A stretch of 13,057 nt of DNA from Planctomycetaceae bacterium (lineage in GTDB: Bacteria; Planctomycetota; Planctomycetia; Pirellulales; JAEUIK01): contig WGDQ01000296.1 in assembly GCA_015493185.1 (NCBI GenBank), positions 1-13,057 on the forward strand, given 5' to 3'. Both the position numbers and the translations under genes were made by a program. Every line of letters begins with the position of its first letter. Positions within the stretch are counted from its first letter, which is position 1. Of this stretch, positions 1-6,768 are shown in pieces. The notes beneath the pieces are model-generated. The model ran no database searches, had not been told where the DNA came from, and saw nothing but the letters and a program-made list of their open reading frames with translations.

Positions 1-20
1 GAGATGTGTATAAGAGACAG
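1..20. other. Nextera/Tn5 mosaic-end adapter remnant (library artefact)
   Basis: Positions 2-20 read AGATGTGTATAAGAGACAG, exactly the 19-bp Tn5 mosaic end used in Nextera libraries. The base before it is G, as in the Read 2 (i7-side) adapter; the Read 1 adapter has C there. This is sequencing adapter left on the end of the contig, not a genomic transposon end. Genomic sequence starts at about position 21, and any reading frame crossing this segment is not to be trusted. Confidence 0.97.
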
Positions 21-302
21 GGGCTGTGGACGAACGAGGCGTTTCAACAACCCGCGGACCAAACTGCCGGGTGCGGCAGTGGCGAGGAACGACCCGGCAG
101 AGACAAGCCATGGATTGGGTTGAACGGCTGATTGCTCGAACGATCCGTCGGAATCGAACCGTCCACCCGCGACCGAGCCGACGAACCAAACGGAGTGGAA
201 GCGGAGCGGCCGAACCGATGAAAAGGGGCGGCGGGCGAAGTTGAGTGGCGAAAGCTGGCCGAGGCCGAACGATGCGAACCGTGGACGAAAGGGCAGACGG
301 CG
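21..302. other. Contig-edge sequence with no supported gene
   Basis: About 280 bases between the adapter and the first convincing gene. A short plus-strand frame (26-244) starts beside the adapter and is Arg/Ser-rich with no recognisable domain, so I do not call it. A small perfect hairpin with a 6-bp stem and 6-nt loop lies at 63-80. The reading frame of the next gene stays open back to a stop at 219-221, but it has no ATG or GTG there, so coding sequence could extend into 222-302 if that gene starts further upstream or if there is an error near the contig end. Confidence 0.5.
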
Positions 303-908
303 TTGCGCGATGAGCCTTCGAGATCGACGAGCGACGTGTTGCCGTTATCGGTGGCCGCGCGCTGGGCTGTGATAGGGCTCGAGGCCTCGCTGGCGGGCGT
401 GGCATGGATTGTGGGCCGGTTGCTGGGCTCGTCGCCGTGGGAAACCGTAGCGTTGGACTTTGGCGATGCGCTCACCGGTGCTGCGGCGAGCGTGCCCGTG
501 CTGACGGCCGTGGGTGTGGCCGTGCTTTTTCCCGTGGGGCCCTTGCGCAGCCTAGTGCGGATGGTGGATGAATTGCTGGTGCCGCTGTTCGAGGGCTGGA
601 CGCTGCTTGAGATGATGGCCGTATCGCTGGCGGCGGGCGTGGGGGAGGAACTGCTGTTTCGGGGTGTCGTGCTGCACCACACGGCCGCGCGGTTCGGCAT
701 GGCGGCGGGGCTAGGGTTGTCGAGCCTTCTATTCGGGCTGGTTCATTTTTTGTCGCCCGCCTACTTCGTATTCGCCACGTTGATGGGCGTGTATCTGGGG
801 CTGCTCTACTGGTGGTGCGACAATCTGCTGCCGGCGATCGTCACGCACGCACTCTACGATTTCGTCGTGCTGGTGTACGTGGGACGCCTGCGCCGAGCAA
901 AACGCTGA
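303..908 (+). CDS. CPBP (CAAX/Abi family) intramembrane metalloprotease
   Basis: A 201-aa membrane protein with the three motifs of the CPBP glutamic-type intramembrane protease family (Rce1/Abi-like). EELLFRG at residues 115-121 gives the EExxxR motif (E115, E116, R120). FGLVH at 144-148 gives FxxxH. HALYD at 182-186 supplies the third-motif His and Asp. Four or five hydrophobic segments surround them, at about 20-40, 60-80, 100-115, 132-150 and 155-170. Length is normal for bacterial members, which cleave or process membrane-bound peptides and proteins; the substrate here is unknown. The start is uncertain: I use TTG at 303, with no clear Shine-Dalgarno sequence. A GTG at 336 is an alternative, and the frame is open upstream to 222. 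The gene stands alone and converges on the HD-GYP gene. Confidence 0.85.
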   Translation: MRDEPSRSTSDVLPLSVAARWAVIGLEASLAGVAWIVGRLLGSSPWETVALDFGDALTGAAASVPVLTAVGVAVLFPVGPLRSLVRMVDELLVPLFEGWTLLEMMAVSLAAGVGEELLFRGVVLHHTAARFGMAAGLGLSSLLFGLVHFLSPAYFVFATLMGVYLGLLYWWCDNLLPAIVTHALYDFVVLVYVGRLRRAKR

Positions 909-911
909 AGC

Positions 912-947
912 GCCGGGCTGCTCTCCTCCAGAGACACGGCATTTTTT
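912..947 (+). terminator. Rho-independent-like terminator after the CPBP gene
   Basis: Four bases after the CPBP stop codon, GCCG (912-915) pairs with CGGC (937-940). An inner CTCT/AGAG stem (921-924 with 930-933) sits inside, and the run ATTTTTT (941-947) follows directly. The position, strand and T-tract fit an intrinsic terminator on the plus strand, although the stem is interrupted. A second T-run (983-988) lies inside the 3' end of the convergent gene. I see no matching T-tract for the minus-strand gene. Confidence 0.45.
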
Positions 948-987
948 CGGTTGCCAGTGTCGGGCACCGGTGTGAGGCCGCGTTTTT

Positions 988-2712
988 TCAGCGGGTGAGG
1001 CCGGCCAACTCGGGCACGGGATCGGCCGTGATTTCGCGGGCAATGTCGCCCACGGTTTTCCGAACGCGGAACATGGCGGCCACGATTTCCGGATCCCACT
1101 GGTTACCCGAGCCTTTTTGGAAAATGGTGTCGAGCTTGTCGTCGTCCATGCCCCGACGATAGGGGCGGTCGCTGGCCATGGCGTCGAAGGCATCGGCCAC
1201 GGCCACCAGCCGAGCCAGGAATGGGATGGCGTGCCCGCCCAAGCCGGAAGGATAACCGCGGCCATCCCACGATTCGTGGTGGTGGCGGACGATCGGCAGC
1301 ACGTCGCCCAGCTTCTTCAAATCGACCAGGATGCGATAGCCGATCTCGGGGTGGGTTTTGATGTGCTCGAATTCCTCTTCGGTCAGCCGGCCGGGCTTTC
1401 GCAGCACCTCGTCTTTGATGCCGATTTTGCCCACGTCGTGCAGCAGGCCACCGAGGTAGACGGTTTTGAGCGTTTCTTCATCGAGCCCCATTTCGCGACC
1501 GATCGTTACCGCAATGCGGGCCACACGATCGCTGTGACCACAGGTGTAGGGGTCTTTGGCGTCGATCGCCGACGAAAGAGCGCGAATGACGCCGGCCAAC
1601 AATTCGGCCTGCTGCCGATACAGCTCGCTGTTGCCGTGGTGAATGCCCAAGATCGAAGCCACGGTGCTTAGCAGATTGGCCTCGACCGAGCCGAACTCGC
1701 AACCTTCAGCATGATTGATGGCGGCAAGCCAACCGAAGAGGTTGTCGCCCTCGGCAAGCGGCACAAGCACGAGCTGGCGAATGCCCAGCGAGGCGAACGG
1801 CTGTTGCTGCGTTGTGGGCGGATTGGCCACGAACGGCGGACTGTGCGTATCGAGGTGGCACGACTCGACCAATTGCATGAAGTCGGCTTCGTTCACGTCG
1901 GCCCGGCCGCGGGTGAGAAAAACGGGCTCGAGCGGCTGATCGGTGCCCACACGCGTGGCGCCATCGGGCGACAACACGTAAAAGACGAACGCCTCGGCGG
2001 ACACGACCTCATCGAGCCAACTCAGCGCGAGGCGGCCTAAATCTTCGATGCCGTGGTTGAGCTTCAGGTTTTGAATCAGGCGGTAGATCAGGCTGATCTC
2101 TTCGTACGTCGAACTGATTTGCTCGGAGAGCTGATCGACCTCTCGCTCGAGCCGCGCGGTTTGCTGGCGGGCGAGCCAGCGTTCGATGGCCAATTGGGCC
2201 ACGCGCTGAACAATTGATAGCGGCCAAATCGGCTGCTGCGAGGCCCACTGCACAACTTGAGAGACGTTGTCGCCAACCAGCGGCGCGGCACGTTGAACAT
2301 CGGCCTCTGACTCGATGGGCCGCGACAGCATGGTGGCCACGGCCACGTAGCAGGTGGGCTGGTCGCCAGAGAGCGCGGCCTGATCGGGTCCGATGTGAAA
2401 CGGCACGGCCAATACGTAAAAGGGGTCTTCCTCGGCCACGATTTCGGCACGCTGCCCATTGGCCACGGCGCGGCACAACTGGGCGCGGGTTTCCCAATCG
2501 GCACATGGCTGGCTGGGCTGCTCGACCAACAGCTTGCCCGAGGAACCATCGACAATGGCGAAACGTAGACCGAACCACTTCTCGAGCGTGGCCGCCAACT
2601 CGACCGGCCGATCGTCGCACGCCGGTTGATTGGCAGCCGGCAGGCAGAGCGGTGCCTGCGGCGAAAAGGCCATCGGCTCGGTTGGGCTGTAGGGTGCGGG
2701 TTGCGTTTCCAT
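988..2712 (-). CDS. GAF and HD-GYP domain protein, putative c-di-GMP phosphodiesterase
   Basis: A 574-aa soluble signalling protein. Residues 1-180 form a module I cannot name, with cysteines at 70, 80 and 121. A coiled coil follows at about 183-215. Residues about 218-360 look like a GAF sensor domain. The C-terminal HD-GYP domain covers about 368-550 and is complete: GHSDRVARIA (392-401), the metal-binding HDVGKIGI (425-432) and HHHESWDGRGYP (477-488) are all present, so hydrolysis of cyclic di-GMP is the expected activity. I chose the ATG at 2712 because the 52 extra residues possible upstream (to 2868) look non-coding; no Shine-Dalgarno sequence is visible. Sensory input is probably cytoplasmic since there is no membrane segment. 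No GGDEF partner is in the window. Confidence 0.9.
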   Translation of the reverse strand: METQPAPYSPTEPMAFSPQAPLCLPAANQPACDDRPVELAATLEKWFGLRFAIVDGSSGKLLVEQPSQPCADWETRAQLCRAVANGQRAEIVAEEDPFYVLAVPFHIGPDQAALSGDQPTCYVAVATMLSRPIESEADVQRAAPLVGDNVSQVVQWASQQPIWPLSIVQRVAQLAIERWLARQQTARLEREVDQLSEQISSTYEEISLIYRLIQNLKLNHGIEDLGRLALSWLDEVVSAEAFVFYVLSPDGATRVGTDQPLEPVFLTRGRADVNEADFMQLVESCHLDTHSPPFVANPPTTQQQPFASLGIRQLVLVPLAEGDNLFGWLAAINHAEGCEFGSVEANLLSTVASILGIHHGNSELYRQQAELLAGVIRALSSAIDAKDPYTCGHSDRVARIAVTIGREMGLDEETLKTVYLGGLLHDVGKIGIKDEVLRKPGRLTEEEFEHIKTHPEIGYRILVDLKKLGDVLPIVRHHHESWDGRGYPSGLGGHAIPFLARLVAVADAFDAMASDRPYRRGMDDDKLDTIFQKGSGNQWDPEIVAAMFRVRKTVGDIAREITADPVPELAGLTR

Positions 2713-3144
2713 TAGCACGTGTGGTTTGGTTTGGAATTTTGTTGGGATGGCCGGCAAGGCGCCGGCAACACCCTGCGTATCGAACGCCCCTGAGGAGCAT
2801 TGGACCAACGCTGCGGCCCCGCGCGGCCGGTTTTTCAGGAAGGCGACCACGCACGATGACCAAAACATTTGGTGGTCTTCGTACGGGCGAAGCTACTCGC
2901 CAAAGGCCTTGCGTTTTTCGAGCGGCAGGCCGCCGGCGACCACGCTTGTTGGACCAACCGGGCTGACGGGCAGGGCCTCTTTTTCAGCCACAGTCAACGG
3001 GGCCTTCCCCCTGAAAAATCTACGCCACAACACACGCGAAACGGGCAGGAGAGGAGAAAGCCGAGCGGAAAAAAATCTCCCGCCACCAGGCTCATCGCGT
3101 TATCGCCGAGAAATCGCGCCAGCCGGAAAAGCCAACACGGCACA

Positions 3145-3162
3145 CCCCCTTCGCCAAGGGGG
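3145..3162. repeat. Short perfect hairpin, 7-bp stem
   Basis: CCCCCTT (3145-3151) and AAGGGGG (3156-3162) flank the 4-nt loop CGCC. No T-run follows on either strand, so it is not a standard terminator. It could be a small dispersed intergenic hairpin or chance. Confidence 0.5.
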
Positions 3163-3197
3163 GACGCGCACCGAATGGTCGCGACATCGCATGAGAT

Positions 3198-3240
3198 GAC
3201 CACGACACATCATCGATCAGTGAGCCGGCAAGTCGTGGTC
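3198..3240. repeat. 9-bp perfect inverted repeat
   Basis: GACCACGAC (3198-3206) and GTCGTGGTC (3232-3240) are perfect complements around a 25-nt loop. It lies about 330 bp beyond the M50 stop codon. No T-tract follows on either strand, so the role (RNA 3' structure, protein site or chance) is open. Confidence 0.5.
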
Positions 3241-3566
3241 GTAAGGGCTGAACCGGCGCGGGGAGCAAAACACCATTAAATTCATGCGTCTTCGGGCAGA
3301 ACGAGATCGCATCGTATGGGCACTTTGCAAAAGGCGCGGGTCCGCCCCATTTCCGCGTCAACACATCCGAACGGTGCGTGCTGAGTTGAGGCGCCGCAAC
3401 CGCAAGGTGCTTCGCGAAGAGACAAAGATGGCGCCCCGTTCGCGTTGCTCCAAGAAGCCGAAAATGCCCCTGCTACGACATGGCGCGGGCGCAGCATGAC
3501 GTGCCGAATGGAATGCGGCAATGTGGCAATGCGGCGAGAGAACGCGGGGGTAGCAGACCGGCTTGC

Positions 3567-4592
3567 TTACCGTCCGAGCCGGTTGCGATACCGATGGCTG
3601 ACGCGCTCGAGCAGGGCCCGTTCTTCTTCGGTCAGGCCCTCCATGCCGGTGTGCCGCAAACGGCTGAGGATGTCGTCGACGCGGCGGTCTTCTTCCTCTT
3701 CGAGCTGTCGTTGCCGGCGAAGCCGTGCCTCGCGCCGCTGCTGAATCCAACGGCGTATTCGTCCGACGGGCCTTGTTCGCACGGGCGGCTGGTCGAACGT
3801 TCGTTCGAGGCTCGTATAGCCCTGAGAGAAATCGTAGCCGAATAGTTCTTCTTCGTGCTCGTGTGTTGAAAGGCGACCGGCGTCGTCGCGGGCGCTGAAG
3901 AAGAAAAAGATGCCGAGCAGGGCGAGCGCAAACCAGGCCGAGGTATTGGGCTCGTAAATCAGCCAGGCGATGATCAACAAACCGATGCCGACCATGCGGC
4001 CGGTACGCACAATGAGCCGCAACGCCCGACGATTACCCATGGCCTCGCGCGCCAGTGCCCGAATGATTCTTGCCATGTCGGTGGGCGGGGCCGGCAACAG
4101 ATTGGCCCAGACGAGCGACCAGTTGATCCAAAACGCCTGCACGGCGACCACGCGCCAGGTGATCGCTTCACCATAGAGCGGCGGCTGCAACGGATTGAGC
4201 AGATGGCTCCAGCCAACCGATGAAGCAGCGATGGGCAAAAGCACGATGGCCATGAGCAGGTTGGCCACCGGACCGGCAGCCGAACTGGCCACCTCGCTTT
4301 GCGGATCGTGAAAACTCTTTGGCGGAACCAGTCCGCCCAAAGGCCACAAGACCACCTGCTCGGGCAACGCGCCCATGCGATAAACCGCAGCGCAATGGGC
4401 CCACTCGTGCAGCGCGACCGAAGCGAAGAGAACCAGCGTGGCGCTGAGCCCGTAGGCGAGCGTGTGCGCGGCCGTGCCCTGCGAGCAAAGCAACAAGATC
4501 AGGGCCACGGTGAAGAAAAAAAAGGCGTGCACCCGCACGCGTACTCCGCCCCAACGACCGCAAGAGATGTTCCAACCCAGTAAATCACGCAT
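3567..4592 (-). CDS. M50 family (site-2 protease-like) membrane metallopeptidase with charged C-terminal tail
   Basis: A 341-aa polytopic protein. HEWAH at residues 62-66 is the HExxH zinc site, inside a hydrophobic segment. NLLPAPPTD at 164-172 matches the second motif of site-2 proteases and supplies the third zinc ligand, D172; the residues after it are Met-Ala where the family usually has Gly-Gly. Membrane segments lie at about 23-38, 44-62, 103-123, 150-166, 198-213 and 218-233. The tail (about 280-341) is charged and helical and ends in a conserved-looking GLTEEERALLERVSHRYR-type segment (319-336). It resembles the DUF6576-type tail that I recall at the C-terminus of some rhomboid and related membrane proteins. 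Family members cleave transmembrane helices, for example of anti-sigma factors; none is encoded nearby. ATG at 4592 is preferred; TTG at 4604 would add four residues. Confidence 0.87.
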   Translation of the reverse strand: MRDLLGWNISCGRWGGVRVRVHAFFFFTVALILLLCSQGTAAHTLAYGLSATLVLFASVALHEWAHCAAVYRMGALPEQVVLWPLGGLVPPKSFHDPQSEVASSAAGPVANLLMAIVLLPIAASSVGWSHLLNPLQPPLYGEAITWRVVAVQAFWINWSLVWANLLPAPPTDMARIIRALAREAMGNRRALRLIVRTGRMVGIGLLIIAWLIYEPNTSAWFALALLGIFFFFSARDDAGRLSTHEHEEELFGYDFSQGYTSLERTFDQPPVRTRPVGRIRRWIQQRREARLRRQRQLEEEEDRRVDDILSRLRHTGMEGLTEEERALLERVSHRYRNRLGR

Positions 4593-4624
4593 GACGGGCG
4601 CCAAACGCGAGTGCTCGATGGGGG

Positions 4625-4645
4625 GCCGACGCAGGGCGCGTCGGC
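4625..4645 (-). promoter_or_regulatory. Perfect 8-bp hairpin in the M50 leader
   Basis: GCCGACGC (4625-4632) and GCGTCGGC (4638-4645) pair perfectly around a 5-nt loop. The hairpin sits 33-53 bases upstream of the M50 start, inside the likely leader if the promoter lies further right. No T-run follows, so a leader structure or an operator is more likely than a terminator. The function is unproven. Confidence 0.4.
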
Positions 4646-4761
4646 TCGACCGCTTCCAACCACCGCCATCGTATCAGCCGCCGCGGCAGACGGCAACTTT
4701 TTGCAACCCATCATCGGCGTTTCCCTGCTTTTCGGCGTTTGTGCCGGCATGCATGCAAGCG

Positions 4762-4904
4762 GCTGCAAGCAAGGCGATAGAGACGCGGTAATGCACACCA
4801 TGCCGACTGAGTCGCGGCACGGTGCGCGAGAGATGCTCGCTTCTTTTCCACAGGCAGCGAGGTTGTTTTTTCATGGGCAGCGCGGCGGGCAACTTGCTTG
4901 CAGC
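4762..4904. repeat. 12-bp perfect inverted repeat spanning 143 bp
   Basis: GCTGCAAGCAAG (4762-4773) is the exact reverse complement of CTTGCTTGCAGC (4893-4904), with 119 bp between. The enclosed sequence shows no gene. The size would fit a tiny non-autonomous element or a structured RNA, but no target-site duplication flanks the arms, and part of the arm sequence (GCAAGC) recurs locally. Confidence 0.45.
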
Positions 4905-5138
4905 AGAGCGGACTTGGCATCTCGCGTTGCGGGAGCGCACAAGGCGATTGGTTGCACGCGGTCAGCAGCCCGCAGGTGCCGCCTTGCAAATGCGGCAACG
5001 AGCAGCGAGAAACCAGGCCGACGCAACAGGCAAGCGGCGCGGGAACCTGGGCCGTGGCCCGCCCGGCGAGTTCGCAGATGGGCCCGCTTCGCTCGTTCAG
5101 ATTGTGTGGTATGCCGGGGGGTAGTTCGGGGGCAAAGG

Positions 5139-6416
5139 CTACTGGCAGCGGATGCGTGAGAGCATGGTGTCGACCCCGCCGGCAAGCGCTTCGGCCTGTC
5201 GAGAAAGCTCGTTGGCCGAGGCGAGCAGCAACGAAGCCGCTTCGGACGTTTCCGTAGCGGCCGCCGCGGCCTGGCCGATGTTAGCGTTGACCTCTTCGCT
5301 CCAGTTGGTCACCTCGAGGGCGTTTCCATGAATGATGCCCGTGGCCTCGCGCTGGCGGCTGACCAGCTCGGTGATAGTGCCGCTGGTGGTGTGCAACTCG
5401 CTGACCGTTTCGCCAAACTGACCGATCGATCGAACGGCGCCCGAGGTGGAAGATTGAACGCGGTGGATGTCGGATTTTACTTGCTCGGTGGCCTCGCGGG
5501 TGCGCTCGGCCAGTTTGCGCACCTCGCTGGCCACGATAGCGAAGCCCCGGCCTGCTTCGCCCGCGCGGGCCGCCTCGATGGCGGCGTTGAGCGCCAAAAG
5601 CTGCGTTTGCTTTGTGATGGCGGCGATGGTTTCGACCACGTTGTTGATGTTCGTCGACGCCTTGTCGAGTTCGTCCATTGTTTCGCGTGCCTGGGCCACC
5701 TCGCTGACAGCACGCTGGACGATGCCATTGGACTCTTGCACGCTAAGGTCGATTTGCGAGAGCGACTCGCGCAGGCCATCGGTCAGATCGGTCACATGGC
5801 GCATGTTTTCGACCGATCGGGTGGAAATGTCCATGGCTGTTTCCGACTTCTCAGATGCCTGTAGCGCGGCCTCGGAAAGCCTTCTCGAGGTGGCCTGAAG
5901 TTCCTCGGCCGTGCTGGCGACCGAGTCGGTCACGCGTTTGACCGTTTCTTCGAAAGCATCGGCAATGCGCAAACGTTCGGCGGTGGAACGCTCGATTTCT
6001 TCTTGCTTGAGCTGCATTTCGGCCGATGCGGCGTTGATCAACTGCGAGGCATGGCGAAAGGTGCCATTCATGCCGCGCAGCGCGACGCGGCGATAGAATT
6101 TGCCCTCGGCCGCATAGCCAAGCACGGCCTTGGCCTCGCGGACGAAAGCATCGGTGTAGTCGAGCAGGGCGTTGATGCCGTGCAGCATGCGTCCCAAATC
6201 GCTCTCGGCCGGAACATCGATGTGCAGCAGCCTCGCTTCGAGATCGCCACGCGCGGCCTGTTGGCAAACGCTGGCGGCCCGCTTGAGCCAGGCTTGCTGA
6301 TGTTCGAGTTCCTGTGCTTGCGCGTGCGCTTGTTCTTGTTGCGGTGCCTCGTCGGTCGCGTTGTTGCTGGTTCTGGCTGCGGACTGGCTGGCTTGCTGAA
6401 GAGTTGCTGGCGACAT
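5139..6416 (-). CDS. Soluble methyl-accepting chemotaxis protein
   Basis: A 425-aa chemoreceptor without signal peptide or membrane segments, so cytoplasmic. Residues 1-45 are Gln/Ala-rich. Residues about 46-135 look like two linked HAMP-like helical units (with INALLDYTDAF at 81-91 and a similar repeat ending in QLINAASAEM, 125-134). The rest is the long antiparallel coiled coil of MCPs. The hairpin tip that binds CheA and CheW is clear: LALNAAIEAARAGEAGRGF (274-292) followed by EVRKLAER (298-305). It has no C-terminal CheR/CheB-binding pentapeptide. The start at ATG 6416 is supported by GGGAG eight bases upstream; the frame is open to 6635 but that extension looks non-coding. With no sensor domain of its own, it probably takes its signal from a partner, most simply the PAS protein encoded just upstream on the same strand, 352 bp away. 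Confidence 0.93.
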   Translation of the reverse strand: MSPATLQQASQSAARTSNNATDEAPQQEQAHAQAQELEHQQAWLKRAASVCQQAARGDLEARLLHIDVPAESDLGRMLHGINALLDYTDAFVREAKAVLGYAAEGKFYRRVALRGMNGTFRHASQLINAASAEMQLKQEEIERSTAERLRIADAFEETVKRVTDSVASTAEELQATSRRLSEAALQASEKSETAMDISTRSVENMRHVTDLTDGLRESLSQIDLSVQESNGIVQRAVSEVAQARETMDELDKASTNINNVVETIAAITKQTQLLALNAAIEAARAGEAGRGFAIVASEVRKLAERTREATEQVKSDIHRVQSSTSGAVRSIGQFGETVSELHTTSGTITELVSRQREATGIIHGNALEVTNWSEEVNANIGQAAAAATETSEAASLLLASANELSRQAEALAGGVDTMLSRIRCQ

Positions 6417-6424
6417 CGTATCCG

Positions 6425-6429
6425 CTCCC
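6425..6429 (-). promoter_or_regulatory. Ribosome binding site of the MCP gene
   Basis: GGGAG on the minus strand, eight bases before the ATG at 6416. It decides the start, since the reading frame stays open for another 73 codons upstream. Confidence 0.75.
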
Positions 6430-6540
6430 GTGTGATTGTTTTTTGGTCGTATGTCAAGTGGTTCAACGTCGACCGAGCAATTTGGGCCCCCATGCGGCCA
6501 CAGGAAAGGCGGTCGCTGAAAACGCCGGAAAAGGCGATCT

Positions 6541-6611
6541 CGAAGCACGGATGCCCGCGGGATGCGATCCGTGGAAGACGCGACCGCTGGTGATCGCGGC
6601 ATCGTGCTTCG
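6541..6611. repeat. Long two-part hairpin between PAS and MCP genes
   Basis: Arms 6541-6555 and 6598-6611 form 14 Watson-Crick pairs with one bulged base (6550). Inside, GCGATC (6564-6569) pairs with GATCGC (6592-6597) across an 8-nt bulge, giving 20 pairs in 71 bases. On the minus strand a short CTTTTCC follows about eight bases beyond the stem, which is too weak for a standard terminator. It could attenuate or process a PAS-MCP transcript or be a dispersed hairpin element. Confidence 0.6.
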
Positions 6612-6768
6612 CAGTGGTGCGCTTCGGACCATCACGATGGCGATCGGCCAACGGCGGCCAAACGTCGGATTGCTCGGTTGCTCGACTGGGAATCAACTCC
6701 TCTTTTCGGTCGAGGGGACTGCTTTACAGGGCCGCATGCAGGCGATGCCACGCCCCGGCGGGCCATGA

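Larger units (their letters stand above)
2713..3566. other. 854-bp intergenic region, no supported gene
   Basis: This lies upstream of the HD-GYP gene and downstream of the M50 gene. Several frames are open on both strands, but their translations are Arg/Cys/Ser-rich with no domain and look like random GC-rich sequence. The HD-GYP promoter should be at the left end, but I see no convincing -35/-10 pair. Two inverted repeats (3145-3162 and 3198-3240) are listed separately. Nothing else is recognised. Confidence 0.6.
4593..5138. other. 546-bp intergenic region, no supported gene
   Basis: This lies between the MCP stop and the M50 start, so it should hold the M50 leader and promoter and any MCP terminator. 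A plus-strand frame of 182 codons (4611-5159) is open, but its composition is random-looking and it overlaps the MCP gene end, so it is rejected. A leader hairpin (4625-4645) and a 12-bp inverted repeat (4762-4904) are listed separately. At 4826-4840 there is a small GCGAG/CTCGC hairpin followed by TTCTTTTCC on the plus strand, but no plus-strand gene precedes it. Confidence 0.55.
6417..6768. other. 352-bp spacer between PAS and MCP genes
   Basis: Same-strand spacer, long for a tight operon. It may hold a promoter for the MCP gene or an RNA-processing site. Its main content is the large hairpin at 6541-6611. A 7-bp direct repeat CGGCCAA at 10-bp spacing lies at 6645-6661. A TTGACA hexamer on the minus strand (6452-6457) has no -10 partner. 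No gene is supported. Confidence 0.55.

Noticed and set aside
2..20. Natural Tn5-type transposon end
   Set aside because: It sits exactly at the contig edge, matches the hyperactive mosaic end used in library kits, and no transposase or second end follows.
44..700. 218-codon minus-strand frame overlapping the CPBP gene
   Set aside because: Low-complexity Ser/Thr/Pro-rich translation lying opposite a gene with clear protease motifs; a GC-rich shadow frame.
2713..2868. N-terminal extension of the HD-GYP gene by 52 residues
   Set aside because: The extension has no domain and looks like translated spacer; the ATG at 2712 begins a plausible protein.
4826..4849. Plus-strand terminator (GCGAG hairpin followed by TTCTTTTCC)
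   Set aside because: No plus-strand gene lies upstream and the stem has only five pairs.
4611..5159. 182-codon plus-strand frame in the MCP-M50 spacer
   Set aside because: Arg/Ala-rich random composition, no domain, and its end overlaps the MCP gene on the opposite strand.
6452..6457. TTGACA -35 hexamer before the MCP gene
   Set aside because: No -10 hexamer at suitable distance; transcription would start at or inside the ribosome binding site.
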